A DNA stretch of 11,905 nt from an uncultured Clostridia bacterium (GTDB lineage: Bacteria; Bacillota; Clostridia; Christensenellales; Aristaeellaceae). Position numbers and translations under genes: made by a program. The notes below the pieces were generated by a model. The model was not told the DNA's origin and did no database searches. It was given only the letters and a program-made list of their open reading frames with translations. This document shows, in pieces, positions 6,430-11,905 of this stretch (positions are counted from its first letter, which is position 1; each line of letters starts with the position of its first letter). The stretch lies in NCBI GenBank assembly GCA_944363005.1, contig CALVTV010000142.1, forward strand, positions 1-11,905, written 5' to 3'.

Positions 6430-7671
6430 TCAGACTTTGTTGATCTCCAGCACCTTGTCGCGCAGTTCCTTCTCGAGGCGGCCCAGCTCGATGGCGGCGG
6501 CGGCGCGCTTTTGGGCGCCCTCGCGCTGGATCTTCTGCACTTCGGTCAGCGTGTCGATCAGCGCGGTATTGGCCACGCGGATGGTTTCCACGTCCACCAC
6601 GCCGCGCTCGGCTTCCTTGGCCGTCTCGATGGTGCCCATCTTGAGCCGCTCTGCGTTAGAGCGCAGCAGCTCGTTGGTCATGTCGGTGACGGCCTTCTGC
6701 GCCTTGAGCGCGCTCTCGGCGTGCTGCATGCCCAGGGCAATGACCATCTGGCTCTTCCAGAGCGGAATCGTGTTGGCGATGGTCGATTGAATGCGCTCGG
6801 CGAGCAGGTTGTCGTTGTTCTGCATCAGGCGGATCTGCGGGCCCATCTGCACGGAGACCATGCGCGTGAGCTTGAGGTCGTGGATGCGCTTTTCAAACCG
6901 CTCGATGAGCTGGGAAAAGTCGTTGGCGGCCTGCGCGTCCGCGGGATCGGCGGTCTCCTGCGCCTTGGCCAGCAGCGGCGGCAGATCCTCCTCGCGCAGG
7001 CGGCGCAGCTTGAGCTCACCGGCGATGATGTAGAGCGTCAGCTCGTGATAGTACAGCTCGTTCTGCTCGTAGAGCCCGTCGAGCATCTTGCAGTCGGAGA
7101 TGAGCTGGCGCTGGTGGTTTTGCAGGGAGGTGATGATCTCCGCGACGTTTTCCTCGACCTTGTCAAAGCGCGCCTTGAGCTGGGTGACGGAGTTGCCGGC
7201 CTTCTTGAACAGGCCGAACAGCCCGCCCTTCTTGCCCTCGTCCACGTCAAATCCCTTGAGCTCGGCCACCAGGTTGGCAAGCATGTCGGAGATGGAGCCG
7301 GTGTCCTTGGTCTTGACGTCCTCCAGAATCTTGTCGGAGAACTGGGAAATCTTCATCTGCGCGGCGTTGCCGTACTTGAGCACGGTTTCGCTGTTGGAGA
7401 TGTCGATGCGCTCCACAAAGGCGAGCACGGCCTGCTGTTCCTCGGGGGAGAGGTTGTCAAAGTTCAAAGAGTCGTCCTTCGCGTCAACGGGCTGCGCGTC
7501 GGGCGCGGCTTGAGCCGCCGAAGCGGCAGGAGCGGCCTGAGCTTCAGGCGCGGCCTGAGCTTCGGGCGCGGCCTGGGCGGCGGCGGCAACCGGGGTGTCC
7601 GCCTGCGCAGCCGGTTCGGTTTCCTGCGGCTCCTCGCCGGGCAGAATGAGATTGGGGATTTGATTATCCAT
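6430..7671 (-). CDS. TelA-family (toxic anion resistance) protein
   Basis: Cytosolic, largely helical 413-residue protein of the TelA/KlaA family (YceH-like in Bacillus), named for plasmid tellurite resistance but usually chromosomal with a poorly known role in envelope or toxic-anion stress. The family core runs from about residue 75 to the end, with landmarks such as SSL-type helices, MVSVQMGPQIRLMQNNDNLL (near 285-305), IPLWKSQMVIALG and VVDVETIRVANTALIDT near the C-terminus. The N-terminus is a proline/alanine-rich tail (about 20-63) with AAPEAQ repeats, probably disordered. AAAGGAG precedes the ATG at 7671. The usual XpaC neighbour is absent. It has its own promoter, a structured leader and a terminator. 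High confidence on family; the biochemical role is unknown. Confidence 0.93.
   Translation of the reverse strand: MDNQIPNLILPGEEPQETEPAAQADTPVAAAAQAAPEAQAAPEAQAAPAASAAQAAPDAQPVDAKDDSLNFDNLSPEEQQAVLAFVERIDISNSETVLKYGNAAQMKISQFSDKILEDVKTKDTGSISDMLANLVAELKGFDVDEGKKGGLFGLFKKAGNSVTQLKARFDKVEENVAEIITSLQNHQRQLISDCKMLDGLYEQNELYYHELTLYIIAGELKLRRLREEDLPPLLAKAQETADPADAQAANDFSQLIERFEKRIHDLKLTRMVSVQMGPQIRLMQNNDNLLAERIQSTIANTIPLWKSQMVIALGMQHAESALKAQKAVTDMTNELLRSNAERLKMGTIETAKEAERGVVDVETIRVANTALIDTLTEVQKIQREGAQKRAAAAIELGRLEKELRDKVLEINKV
7532..7578 (-). repeat. 18-bp tandem repeat within telA
   Basis: Two near-identical 18-bp units (7532-7549 and 7550-7567, one base different) and a partial third encode the AAPEAQ hexapeptide repeats in the N-terminal tail of the TelA protein. 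Such in-frame repeats can change copy number without breaking the gene. Confidence 0.7.
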
Positions 7672-7699
7672 AATCAGCGTCTCCTTTTGTCAAATGTAG

Positions 7700-7755
7700 A
7701 AAAAACAAGGCATCTGCCGCGAAGCCCCTGTTGGGGACGAAGCGGACTCCTTTGT
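7700..7755 (-). terminator. Terminator-like hairpin in the telA leader (candidate attenuator)
   Basis: Read on the minus strand, an interrupted helix forms: ACAAAGG with CCTTGT (one bulge), CCGC with GCGG, and CCCC with GGGG around an AACA loop, separated by two internal loops. It is followed by TTTTTT (7705-7700). It lies about 20 nt after the predicted telA start site and 15 nt before the telA RBS. It could stop transcription before telA unless something prevents the fold. The class of signal is unknown; it does not match a riboswitch I recognise. Confidence 0.5.
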
Positions 7756-7781
7756 GCAATCATTCGGCCATTCTATCTAAA

Positions 7782-7810
7782 ATCATACACCAAAATGGGG
7801 AAGGTGTAAA
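7782..7810 (-). promoter_or_regulatory. Sigma70-type promoter for telA
   Basis: On the minus strand TTTACA (7810-7805), a 17-bp spacer and TATGAT (7787-7782) match the vegetative consensus at 5/6 each. The start site would be near 7775, giving a leader of about 100 nt. Confidence 0.7.
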
Positions 7811-7832
7811 GCTATTATTTCCGGGCGGTCTA

Positions 7833-7841
7833 TGCTAGAAT
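7833..7841 (+). promoter_or_regulatory. Extended -10 promoter for the EamA transporter gene
   Basis: TGCTAGAAT is an extended -10 (TGn plus TAGAAT). The -35 position at 7813-7818 (TATTAT) is weak, as is common for extended -10 promoters. It points away from the telA promoter, whose -35 is only about 25 nt away. Confidence 0.45.
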
Positions 7842-7846
7842 AGATG

Positions 7847-7872
7847 GGATGTTTTTCTGCCCGCAAACATCC
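7847..7872 (+). other. Hairpin at the 5' end of the EamA transporter mRNA
   Basis: GGATGTTT (7847-7854) pairs perfectly with AAACATCC (7865-7872) around a 10-nt loop. The predicted start site is near 7848, so the stem would cap the transcript and may stabilise it. There is no T-run, so it is not a terminator. Confidence 0.4.
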
Positions 7873-7906
7873 TCATCCATCATCATACGGGAGATGTGCG
7901 AAGGTT

Positions 7907-8791
7907 ATGCAGCTTAGCAGAAAAGAAATCCTGGCCGACGGCCTGCTCCTTTTGACGGCGCTCATCTGGGGCGGTGCGTTTGCCATCGTCAAGAACACAC
8001 TGGACAGCTTTCCCCCTGCGGCGATCATCGCCATGCGCTATGGAATCGCAACCGTGCTCACGGGCATTGCGTTTCGCAGGCATTTGCGGGGACTGACGGG
8101 TGCGGACGTGGCGCGCGGCGCGCTGGTGGGCCTGCTGCTTTGCGCGGCCTACATCGTGCAGACGATCGGCCTGGCGTATACGACGGCGGGCAAGAACGCG
8201 TTTTTGACGACGGTGTACGTGATGCTCGTGCCGTTTTTTGGCCTGGTCTTCTTCCGTCAGAAGCTGCGCCGGGCGAACTTTGTGGCGGCGGGCATGATGC
8301 TGCTGGGCATCGGGCTGCTCTCGCTGGACGGGGAGAGCGGCGGACTCAACCGCGGCGACCTGCTCACGCTGGTTTGCGGCGCACTATTTGCGGGGCATAT
8401 CGTGGCGGTCGAGCAATGCCAGCGCAAGATGAATGCTTATGCACTCATCGTGTTGCAGTTTGGGTTTTCGGCGGTGTTCGCCCTTGCCTATACGCTGTTG
8501 TTTGAGCGCGGCGTGACGCTGGAGTTCAATGCCGGTTCGGTCGGCGGCCTGCTGTATCTGGCTATCTTCTCCACGACGATCGCCATGAGCCTGCAAAACA
8601 TCGGCCAGAGCATGGCGCCCGCATCGCATGCTTCGATTCTGCTCTCGCTGGAATCCGTTTTTGGCGTGCTCTTCTCGTGCCTGCTGCTGGGAGAACGGGT
8701 GACGCCGAAGATGCTGGCGGGCTTTGTGGTCATCTTCGCGGCGCTGATGGTCAGCGAATTGACGCCGCGGGAACGGAAGAACGCCGCGTAA
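7907..8791 (+). CDS. EamA/DMT-family transporter
   Basis: Integral membrane protein of the drug/metabolite transporter superfamily, 294 residues, with about ten hydrophobic helices arranged as two EamA repeats (about 12-137 and 150-287). LLLLTALIWGGAFAIVKNTL (13-32) is the typical first helix, and the second half ends with SLESVFGVLFSCLLLGERVTPKMLAGFVVIFAALM, a signature stretch of the second EamA repeat. The substrate is not predictable; members export amino acids, nucleosides or other metabolites. I chose ATG 7907: GGGAG at 7889-7893 serves it, and the protein starts as homologues do. An in-frame ATG at 7844 would add 21 residues encoded by the leader hairpin and overlaps the expected start site. 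Monocistronic, divergent from telA, closed by the terminator at 8809-8847. Confidence 0.92.
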   Translation: MQLSRKEILADGLLLLTALIWGGAFAIVKNTLDSFPPAAIIAMRYGIATVLTGIAFRRHLRGLTGADVARGALVGLLLCAAYIVQTIGLAYTTAGKNAFLTTVYVMLVPFFGLVFFRQKLRRANFVAAGMMLLGIGLLSLDGESGGLNRGDLLTLVCGALFAGHIVAVEQCQRKMNAYALIVLQFGFSAVFALAYTLLFERGVTLEFNAGSVGGLLYLAIFSTTIAMSLQNIGQSMAPASHASILLSLESVFGVLFSCLLLGERVTPKMLAGFVVIFAALMVSELTPRERKNAA

Positions 8792-8808
8792 AACGGAGAA
8801 AAACAACG

Positions 8809-8847
8809 ACGGCCTCCTGCCCGAAGAAGATGGGCGGGAGGCCGTTT
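8809..8847. terminator. Bidirectional terminator between the EamA gene and the peptidase gene
   Basis: ACGGCCTCCTGCCC (8809-8822) pairs with GGGCGGGAGGCCGT (8832-8845), a 14-bp stem with a single T-G wobble and a 9-nt loop. TTT follows on the plus strand, and a T-rich GTTGTTTTT follows on the minus strand, so it can end both convergent units. Confidence 0.85.
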
Positions 8848-8902
8848 GCGTGGTTTAGAAAATACCCGAGGCAGTGAAATGGGCGGCGAAAGGCGCCCTG
8901 CG

Positions 8903-9610
8903 TCACAGGCAGGCGCTGATGGCGGCGCGCGTTCCGGCGATCATCTGCTCCAGCGTCATGCTGGCGGGCAGCGGCGCATCGAGCGCTTTTCCTGCTTCGA
9001 TTTCGCGCAAGCGCTGGGCTGCGGCATACGCGGGCTGCGTTGGCACATGCATGAAGCCCGCGCGCAGTCCGTTTTTCCGCCCGAGGAGCGCAAGCCGGTA
9101 GGCCATCGTATTGCACAGGTACAGCCCCGCCGTGCAGCGCACGGGCATGGCCGCGCCGCGTTCCGGTTCGGTCAGACCGCCCAACTGGGCCGGAACACCG
9201 GCGCGCAGCATGGCGCGCACCATGGCCTCGTAGGGGAGCGTTCCGCGCAGAAAGTCGGGGCCGCCCGGCAGGATCGGGCCGTCTTTGACCGTCTCGCGGG
9301 AGGAATCCTGCGGATCGGCGTCCCGCCCGCGCTGCCAGTTGACTCCGTAGGGTTCCGGACGCATGGCGGTGGCGCGCGCGTCCGTGCCCAGGGCGAGCAC
9401 GATGTCCGGCGCAAGCGCGTCGATGGCCTGCGCCACGGGCGCAAACGCGCCTTCCCACGTGACGGGAACGATCAGGCTCTCGATTTCTCCGCCGTTGGCC
9501 GCCAACCGCTCGCCGTGCAATGCCCGCGCGATCAGCTCGGCGTTGTTGGTCTCACCCTGCGGGATGCCTGCAAACCACCCGTAGCCCACCAGCAACACGC
9601 GACGGCTCAT
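8903..9610 (-). CDS. Pyroglutamyl-peptidase I family cysteine peptidase (C15), divergent
   Basis: Predicted cytosolic peptidase that removes N-terminal pyroglutamate, 235 residues (family usually about 200-220). The C15 triad is complete: Glu86 in RPEPYGVN, Cys166 in AGLYLCNTM and His188 in AGFMHVP. PGGPDFLRGTLP (115-126) corresponds to the substrate-loop region before the Cys. Two features are unusual: the N-terminal GFEPFGG-type motif reads GYGWFAGIPQGETNN (9-23), and about 14 extra residues lie between the GVPA segment and the Cys motif (about 143-158). The ATG overlaps the MFS stop (ATGA), with GGAGGT 8 nt upstream, so the two are translationally coupled. Substrate preference may differ from the classical enzyme. 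Confident on family. Confidence 0.86.
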   Translation of the reverse strand: MSRRVLLVGYGWFAGIPQGETNNAELIARALHGERLAANGGEIESLIVPVTWEGAFAPVAQAIDALAPDIVLALGTDARATAMRPEPYGVNWQRGRDADPQDSSRETVKDGPILPGGPDFLRGTLPYEAMVRAMLRAGVPAQLGGLTEPERGAAMPVRCTAGLYLCNTMAYRLALLGRKNGLRAGFMHVPTQPAYAAAQRLREIEAGKALDAPLPASMTLEQMIAGTRAAISACL

Positions 9611-10743
9611 GCGCGCACCTCCAACCGGCGAATGATCAGGCTGAGCACCAGAATGCCCGCGCAGGGGATCAGGTTGCAGAACATGCCCGCCTGCAGGCTC
9701 ACGCCGTCGGCCACCAGGCCGATGATCCACGGCATGAGGATGGCACCCAGGCTGGAGATGGGCAGCAGGATGCCCATGCTCGTGGCGCTCATGATGCGGC
9801 CGGTGCCCGCGATGGCCACGGGATTGACCCCGGCCATGGAGAAGGCGAACGCGAAGAGCAGAACGACGGCCAGCAACGGCGAGGAAGAGAACACCATCGC
9901 GCCATAGAGCACCGTGCAGCAAAGGCCCATGACGGCGAGCGCCTTGAACGTATCCCGGATCGGGAAGACGAAAGCGATCAAAAGCCGCGCGATGAGCGTT
10001 GCGCCCCACATGATGGTGACGGTATAGGTGCTCAGCGCGCCGCTGAGGATCTGTTGATTCTTAAAATAGGTAACCAGCCATCCGGTGACGCTGGTTTCCG
10101 CCGCGTTCTGGCAAAAGACAAGACCGGTGAGCAGCCAAAACTTGGGGCTGCGCAGGAAACCGAGATCGACCGGCGCCTTGCCCTGACCGGCGCGGGCCTT
10201 GCCGGGCAGGCGCGCGCTCAGCAGCACGAACCAGACCAACAGGCCCAGCAGCGCAATGGCGATCAGCGGCGGTTTGGCGCCGTAGACGACGAGCGCGGAG
10301 ATCAGGAAGGGGCAGATCAGCGCGCCGCAGGCGTAGCAGGCGTGCATCACGTTCATGCCGCGGGTGCGGTCCGGGCTGTTGTCCCCGACCATGACGGTGC
10401 ATGTGTTGAGCAGGCAGCCCTTGGCCAGACCGACGATGAAGAACGCGAGCATCAAAAACGCGGCAAGCCCCGAGAGCGTCATCATCAGATAGCCCAGAAA
10501 GTAGCCGAAGGCCAGCAGCGCGACGGTGTTGCGCGTGCCGATGCGGGCGGGCAGCATGCCCGTGGCAAAGGAGGCCAGCATATTGCCGATGCTCATGGCG
10601 GAGAGCAGCGTGCCGGTGACGCCGAAGGAAAAGCCGTACGTCTCCTGCAACACGCTGACCACGACGCTGCTTGAAATCGCGCAGATTCCGCTTACAAAAA
10701 ATGCCACAAATCCGATGGTTCTCAGTTGCTTCGCTCGATCCAT
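9607..10743 (-). CDS. MFS transporter, co-transcribed with a pyroglutamyl-peptidase-like gene
   Basis: Twelve-helix-type membrane carrier of the major facilitator superfamily, 378 residues. The first helix starts at about residue 10, the loop 2-3 MFS motif is GMLPARIGTRNTV (62-74), and a cytoplasmic central loop rich in Lys/Arg/Gly (about 180-203, LPGKARAGQGK) separates the two halves. ETSVTGWLVTYF in the seventh helix region is frequent in sugar- and metabolite-type MFS members. I chose ATG 10743, preceded by GGAAGAGGT; an earlier in-frame start at 10791 adds polar residues without an RBS. Its stop overlaps the start of the peptidase gene, suggesting import of a pyroglutamyl compound or 5-oxoproline-related substrate. 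The substrate is inferred only from this pairing. Confidence 0.9.
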   Translation of the reverse strand: MDRAKQLRTIGFVAFFVSGICAISSSVVVSVLQETYGFSFGVTGTLLSAMSIGNMLASFATGMLPARIGTRNTVALLAFGYFLGYLMMTLSGLAAFLMLAFFIVGLAKGCLLNTCTVMVGDNSPDRTRGMNVMHACYACGALICPFLISALVVYGAKPPLIAIALLGLLVWFVLLSARLPGKARAGQGKAPVDLGFLRSPKFWLLTGLVFCQNAAETSVTGWLVTYFKNQQILSGALSTYTVTIMWGATLIARLLIAFVFPIRDTFKALAVMGLCCTVLYGAMVFSSSPLLAVVLLFAFAFSMAGVNPVAIAGTGRIMSATSMGILLPISSLGAILMPWIIGLVADGVSLQAGMFCNLIPCAGILVLSLIIRRLEVRA

Positions 10744-10781
10744 GTTTGACCTCTTCCTGCCGGGATGCCGGCGAGTTCGGT

Positions 10782-10810
10782 GGTATATCATGCGCTGGAA
10801 GACGTCCCAT
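10782..10810 (-). promoter_or_regulatory. Possible extended -10 promoter for the MFS-peptidase operon
   Basis: On the minus strand TGATATACC is an extended -10 (10790-10782). The -35 at a 17-bp spacing (ATGGGA, 10810-10805) is poor. It sits about 40 nt upstream of the MFS start codon. Weak evidence. Confidence 0.3.
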
Positions 10811-10869
10811 GCGCACCGGGATGTCCGTCAAAGGCGCCGCGCCCGGCCCAACCGGGAAATTTGCATAAC

Positions 10870-10896
10870 AAAAACACCCGGCCGTCAGGCCGGGCG
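10870..10896 (-). terminator. Intrinsic terminator of the tRNA-Leu gene
   Basis: On the minus strand CGCCCGGCC pairs with GGCCGGGTG (9 bp with one G-T) around a TGAC loop, followed by TTTTT. It begins 8 nt after the encoded CCA end of the tRNA. Confidence 0.88.
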
Positions 10897-10903
10897 CTCG
10901 ATG

Positions 10904-10988
10904 TGGTGCGGTAGATGGGACTTGAACCCATACGTCATACAACACACGCCCCTCAAACGTGCCTGTCTGCCAATTCCAGCACTACCGC
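10904..10988 (-). tRNA. tRNA-Leu (anticodon GAG)
   Basis: Class II tRNA of 85 nt including an encoded CCA. The acceptor stem GCGGTAG/CTACCGC is perfect over 7 bp, and the discriminator base is A. The D-arm is CTG...CAG with GAATTGGCAGA between. The anticodon stem CACGT/GCGTG closes a 7-nt loop TTGAGGG, giving anticodon GAG (plus-strand 10952-10954), which reads CUU and CUC. A 13-nt variable arm can form a short stem, and the T-arm ATGGG-TTCAAGT-CCCAT is perfect. A consensus promoter and terminator flank it, so it is a single-gene unit. Confidence 0.97.
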
Positions 10989-11023
10989 TTATTTTGTTGA
11001 TGCATGTCAGATGCAACGGATAC

Positions 11024-11052
11024 ATTATACGCAAAAAGTGCGCGCGTGTCAA
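11024..11052 (-). promoter_or_regulatory. Consensus sigma70 promoter for tRNA-Leu
   Basis: On the minus strand TTGACA (11052-11047), 17 bp and TATAAT (11029-11024) match the consensus at 12 of 12 bases. An A/T-rich inverted repeat CGGAAAA-AA-TTTTCCG (11063-11078) lies just upstream, where an UP element would be. This is the strongest promoter in the window, as expected for a stable RNA. Confidence 0.92.
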
Positions 11053-11144
11053 GCCCTTTCTGCGGAAAAAATTTTCCGGTTCTGTGCGGCTTTCGTGAAC
11101 GAAACGGGTATATTCTTACGTCTATATGAGTAGGAAGATGTATT

Positions 11145-11159
11145 GGGGCAAGATGCCCC
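11145..11159. promoter_or_regulatory. Palindrome next to the VanW-gene promoter (possible operator)
   Basis: GGGGCA-AGA-TGCCCC is a perfect 6-bp inverted repeat with a 3-nt centre. It abuts the predicted -35 at 11160. It could be a repressor or activator site; no regulator is encoded nearby. Confidence 0.35.
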
Positions 11160-11188
11160 TTGCATCCCAGGGGAAAATGAAGTATGAT
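11160..11188 (+). promoter_or_regulatory. Candidate promoter for the VanW-type gene
   Basis: TTGCAT (11160-11165), a 17-bp spacer and TATGAT (11183-11188). The start site would be near 11195. The -35 matches 4 of 6 bases and the -10 matches 5 of 6. Confidence 0.5.
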
Positions 11189-11210
11189 ATAGTGTGATAC
11201 TCGATCATAG

Positions 11211-11231
11211 ACGGGGGATAACCCCCGTTTT
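11211..11231 (+). terminator. Terminator-like hairpin in the VanW-gene leader (candidate attenuator)
   Basis: ACGGGGG (11211-11217) pairs with CCCCCGT (11222-11228) around an ATAA loop and is followed by TTT to 11231. It lies about 16 nt after the predicted start site and 13 nt before the AGGAGGTGAT of the gene. No other gene ends upstream on this strand for several kb, so it is not simply the end of a previous unit. Confidence 0.55.
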
Positions 11232-11258
11232 CCAGTTGTCAGTTAGGAGGTGATGGAC

Positions 11259-11905
11259 GTGCCGGAACAGGAAAGGCCGCGCCGCAGGCGGCCGGTTCAG
11301 GTGATCCCCAGCGAACCGGAAGCGCCGCAGGAGCCCCCGCGCCGCATTATCATCGCACAGGATGAGGAGCCGGAGTGGATGGTGAGCGCTAAGAAGGTTT
11401 CAGGCGCGGCTTCACGCAGAAACAAGCAGGCGGAGGAAACCCGAAGCTTTCATCACGCGGAGCGCAGTCCCGCAGCGGAGAACCCGCCGCCCAAAGAGAA
11501 GCCAACACAAAAAAAGGAGGAGCCGTCCGTCCGCACAAAGACGGCGAGAAAACCCTCCGCGGGCAAGAAAACGACGGCCCGCAAGAAACCCAGAAAACTG
11601 AGCAAGAAGGCGCGCGCCCGCCGCGCGCAGAACATCCGCCGGGGCATTACCGGCATTCTGGCGGCGGCCGTGGTGCTGACGCTGGTCGTCGTCGGATGTA
11701 TCGGCGGCAGCCGGCTGCTGGACATCAAGCGCACGCTCGATCGCGGCGACGGCGTGTTCTACCCCAATATTTTCGTCAACGATATTCCGCTGGAGGGCAA
11801 AACCCTCGATGAGGCGGCGGCGGTCGTCACCCAGCAGGTGACTTCGCTGATCTCCTCCTGGAAGATCACGCTGCGCACGCAGGACGGGCGCAGCTGGGAT
11901 ATCAC
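11259..11905 (+). CDS. VanW/YoaR-type membrane-anchored protein, N-terminal part (cut by window end)
   Basis: The first 215 residues of a larger envelope protein. Residues 1-128 are a Lys/Arg/Pro-rich, low-complexity cytoplasmic tail with KKTTARKKPRKLSKK-type basic runs. Residues about 129-150 (GITGILAAAVVLTLVVVGCIGG) form one membrane helix. From about 168 the external part starts with YPNIFVNDIPLEGKTLDEAAAVV, which matches the opening of the peptidoglycan-binding (PG_binding_4) domain that precedes VanW in Clostridia proteins. I chose GTG 11259: AGGAGGTGAT (11245-11254) ends 8 nt (from AGGAGG) before it, while the ATG at 11253 overlaps the RBS itself. The frame is open to the window edge. 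VanW itself is not visible, so that part of the call is inference. Confidence 0.75.
   Translation, partial: MPEQERPRRRRPVQVIPSEPEAPQEPPRRIIIAQDEEPEWMVSAKKVSGAASRRNKQAEETRSFHHAERSPAAENPPPKEKPTQKKEEPSVRTKTARKPSAGKKTTARKKPRKLSKKARARRAQNIRRGITGILAAAVVLTLVVVGCIGGSRLLDIKRTLDRGDGVFYPNIFVNDIPLEGKTLDEAAAVVTQQVTSLISSWKITLRTQDGRSWDI

Noticed and set aside
6511..7809. 432-codon open frame antisense to telA
   Set aside because: Leu/Gly/Val-rich shadow of the telA coding strand with no domain or RBS; it would also cross the telA promoter and leader.
7844..7906. Earlier ATG for the EamA transporter
   Set aside because: It would start before or at the predicted transcription start and encode a non-membrane leader within the mRNA hairpin.
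9611..10009. Upstream extension of the peptidase reading frame
   Set aside because: The frame stays open into the MFS gene, but the C15 protein starts at MSRRVLLVGYG with GGAGGT before it, and the extension is an out-of-frame reading of MFS codons.
9520..10674. Long open frame antisense to the MFS gene
   Set aside because: Composition is His/Gln/Asp/Arg-rich, as expected of the complement of hydrophobic codons; the MFS protein is clear.
1..11905. CRISPR array, IS element, attachment site or replication origin
   Set aside because: No regularly spaced repeats, transposase or integrase motifs, target-site duplications around a tRNA end, or DnaA-box clusters were seen.

Overview
The window is GC-rich, densely coded bacterial DNA with strong AGGAGG-type ribosome binding sites and short intergenic gaps. 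Its gene content is a PotABCD polyamine importer, a TelA-family protein, an ArsC/Spx-family protein and a VanW-type envelope protein with a peptidoglycan-binding domain. Together these suggest a high-GC member of the Bacillota, probably a gut-type Clostridia lineage. That placement is inference from gene content; nothing here fixes the genus. There is no IS element, phage gene, integrase or CRISPR array.

Layout, left to right. 60-4039 (+): potA-potB-potC-potD, a complete spermidine/putrescine ABC importer operon whose promoter lies outside the window. 4048-4086: a hairpin terminator shared with the convergent gene. 4130-4864 (-): a short-chain dehydrogenase that looks most like the YmfI/EF-P 5-aminopentanone reductase branch of the FabG-like family. 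4946-5296 (+): a small ArsC/Spx-family protein that has lost the catalytic cysteine, with its own sigma70-type promoter. 5297-5482: a GC-rich non-coding block with several hairpins, possibly a dispersed repeat. 5483-6376 (-): an Abi_2 (AbiD/AbiF-like) HEPN protein, placed just behind the terminator of telA (6430-7671, -). 7672-7906: back-to-back promoters for telA and for an EamA/DMT-family transporter (7907-8791, +). 8809-8847: a second bidirectional terminator. 9607-10743 and 8903-9610 (-): an MFS transporter translationally coupled to a pyroglutamyl-peptidase-I family hydrolase. 10904-10988 (-): tRNA-Leu(GAG) with a consensus promoter and its own terminator. 11259-end (+): the start of a VanW/YoaR-type membrane-anchored protein, cut by the window edge.

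How the genes work together. PotABCD forms one importer: ATPase, two permeases and a binding protein. The MFS and peptidase genes share an ATGA stop/start overlap and probably act together, importing and trimming a pyroglutamyl-type substrate. The other genes are single units flanked by their own promoters or terminators.

The most interesting signals are regulatory or are lost active sites. telA and the VanW gene both have the order promoter, about 20-nt leader, terminator-like hairpin with a T-run, then RBS, which suggests conditional read-through. The ArsC/Spx-like protein has Gly where the active Cys should be and Leu where the conserved Arg of the RP motif should be. The Abi HEPN gene sits directly behind a terminator without a visible promoter. 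I did not find a clearly new multi-gene system; these are leads.
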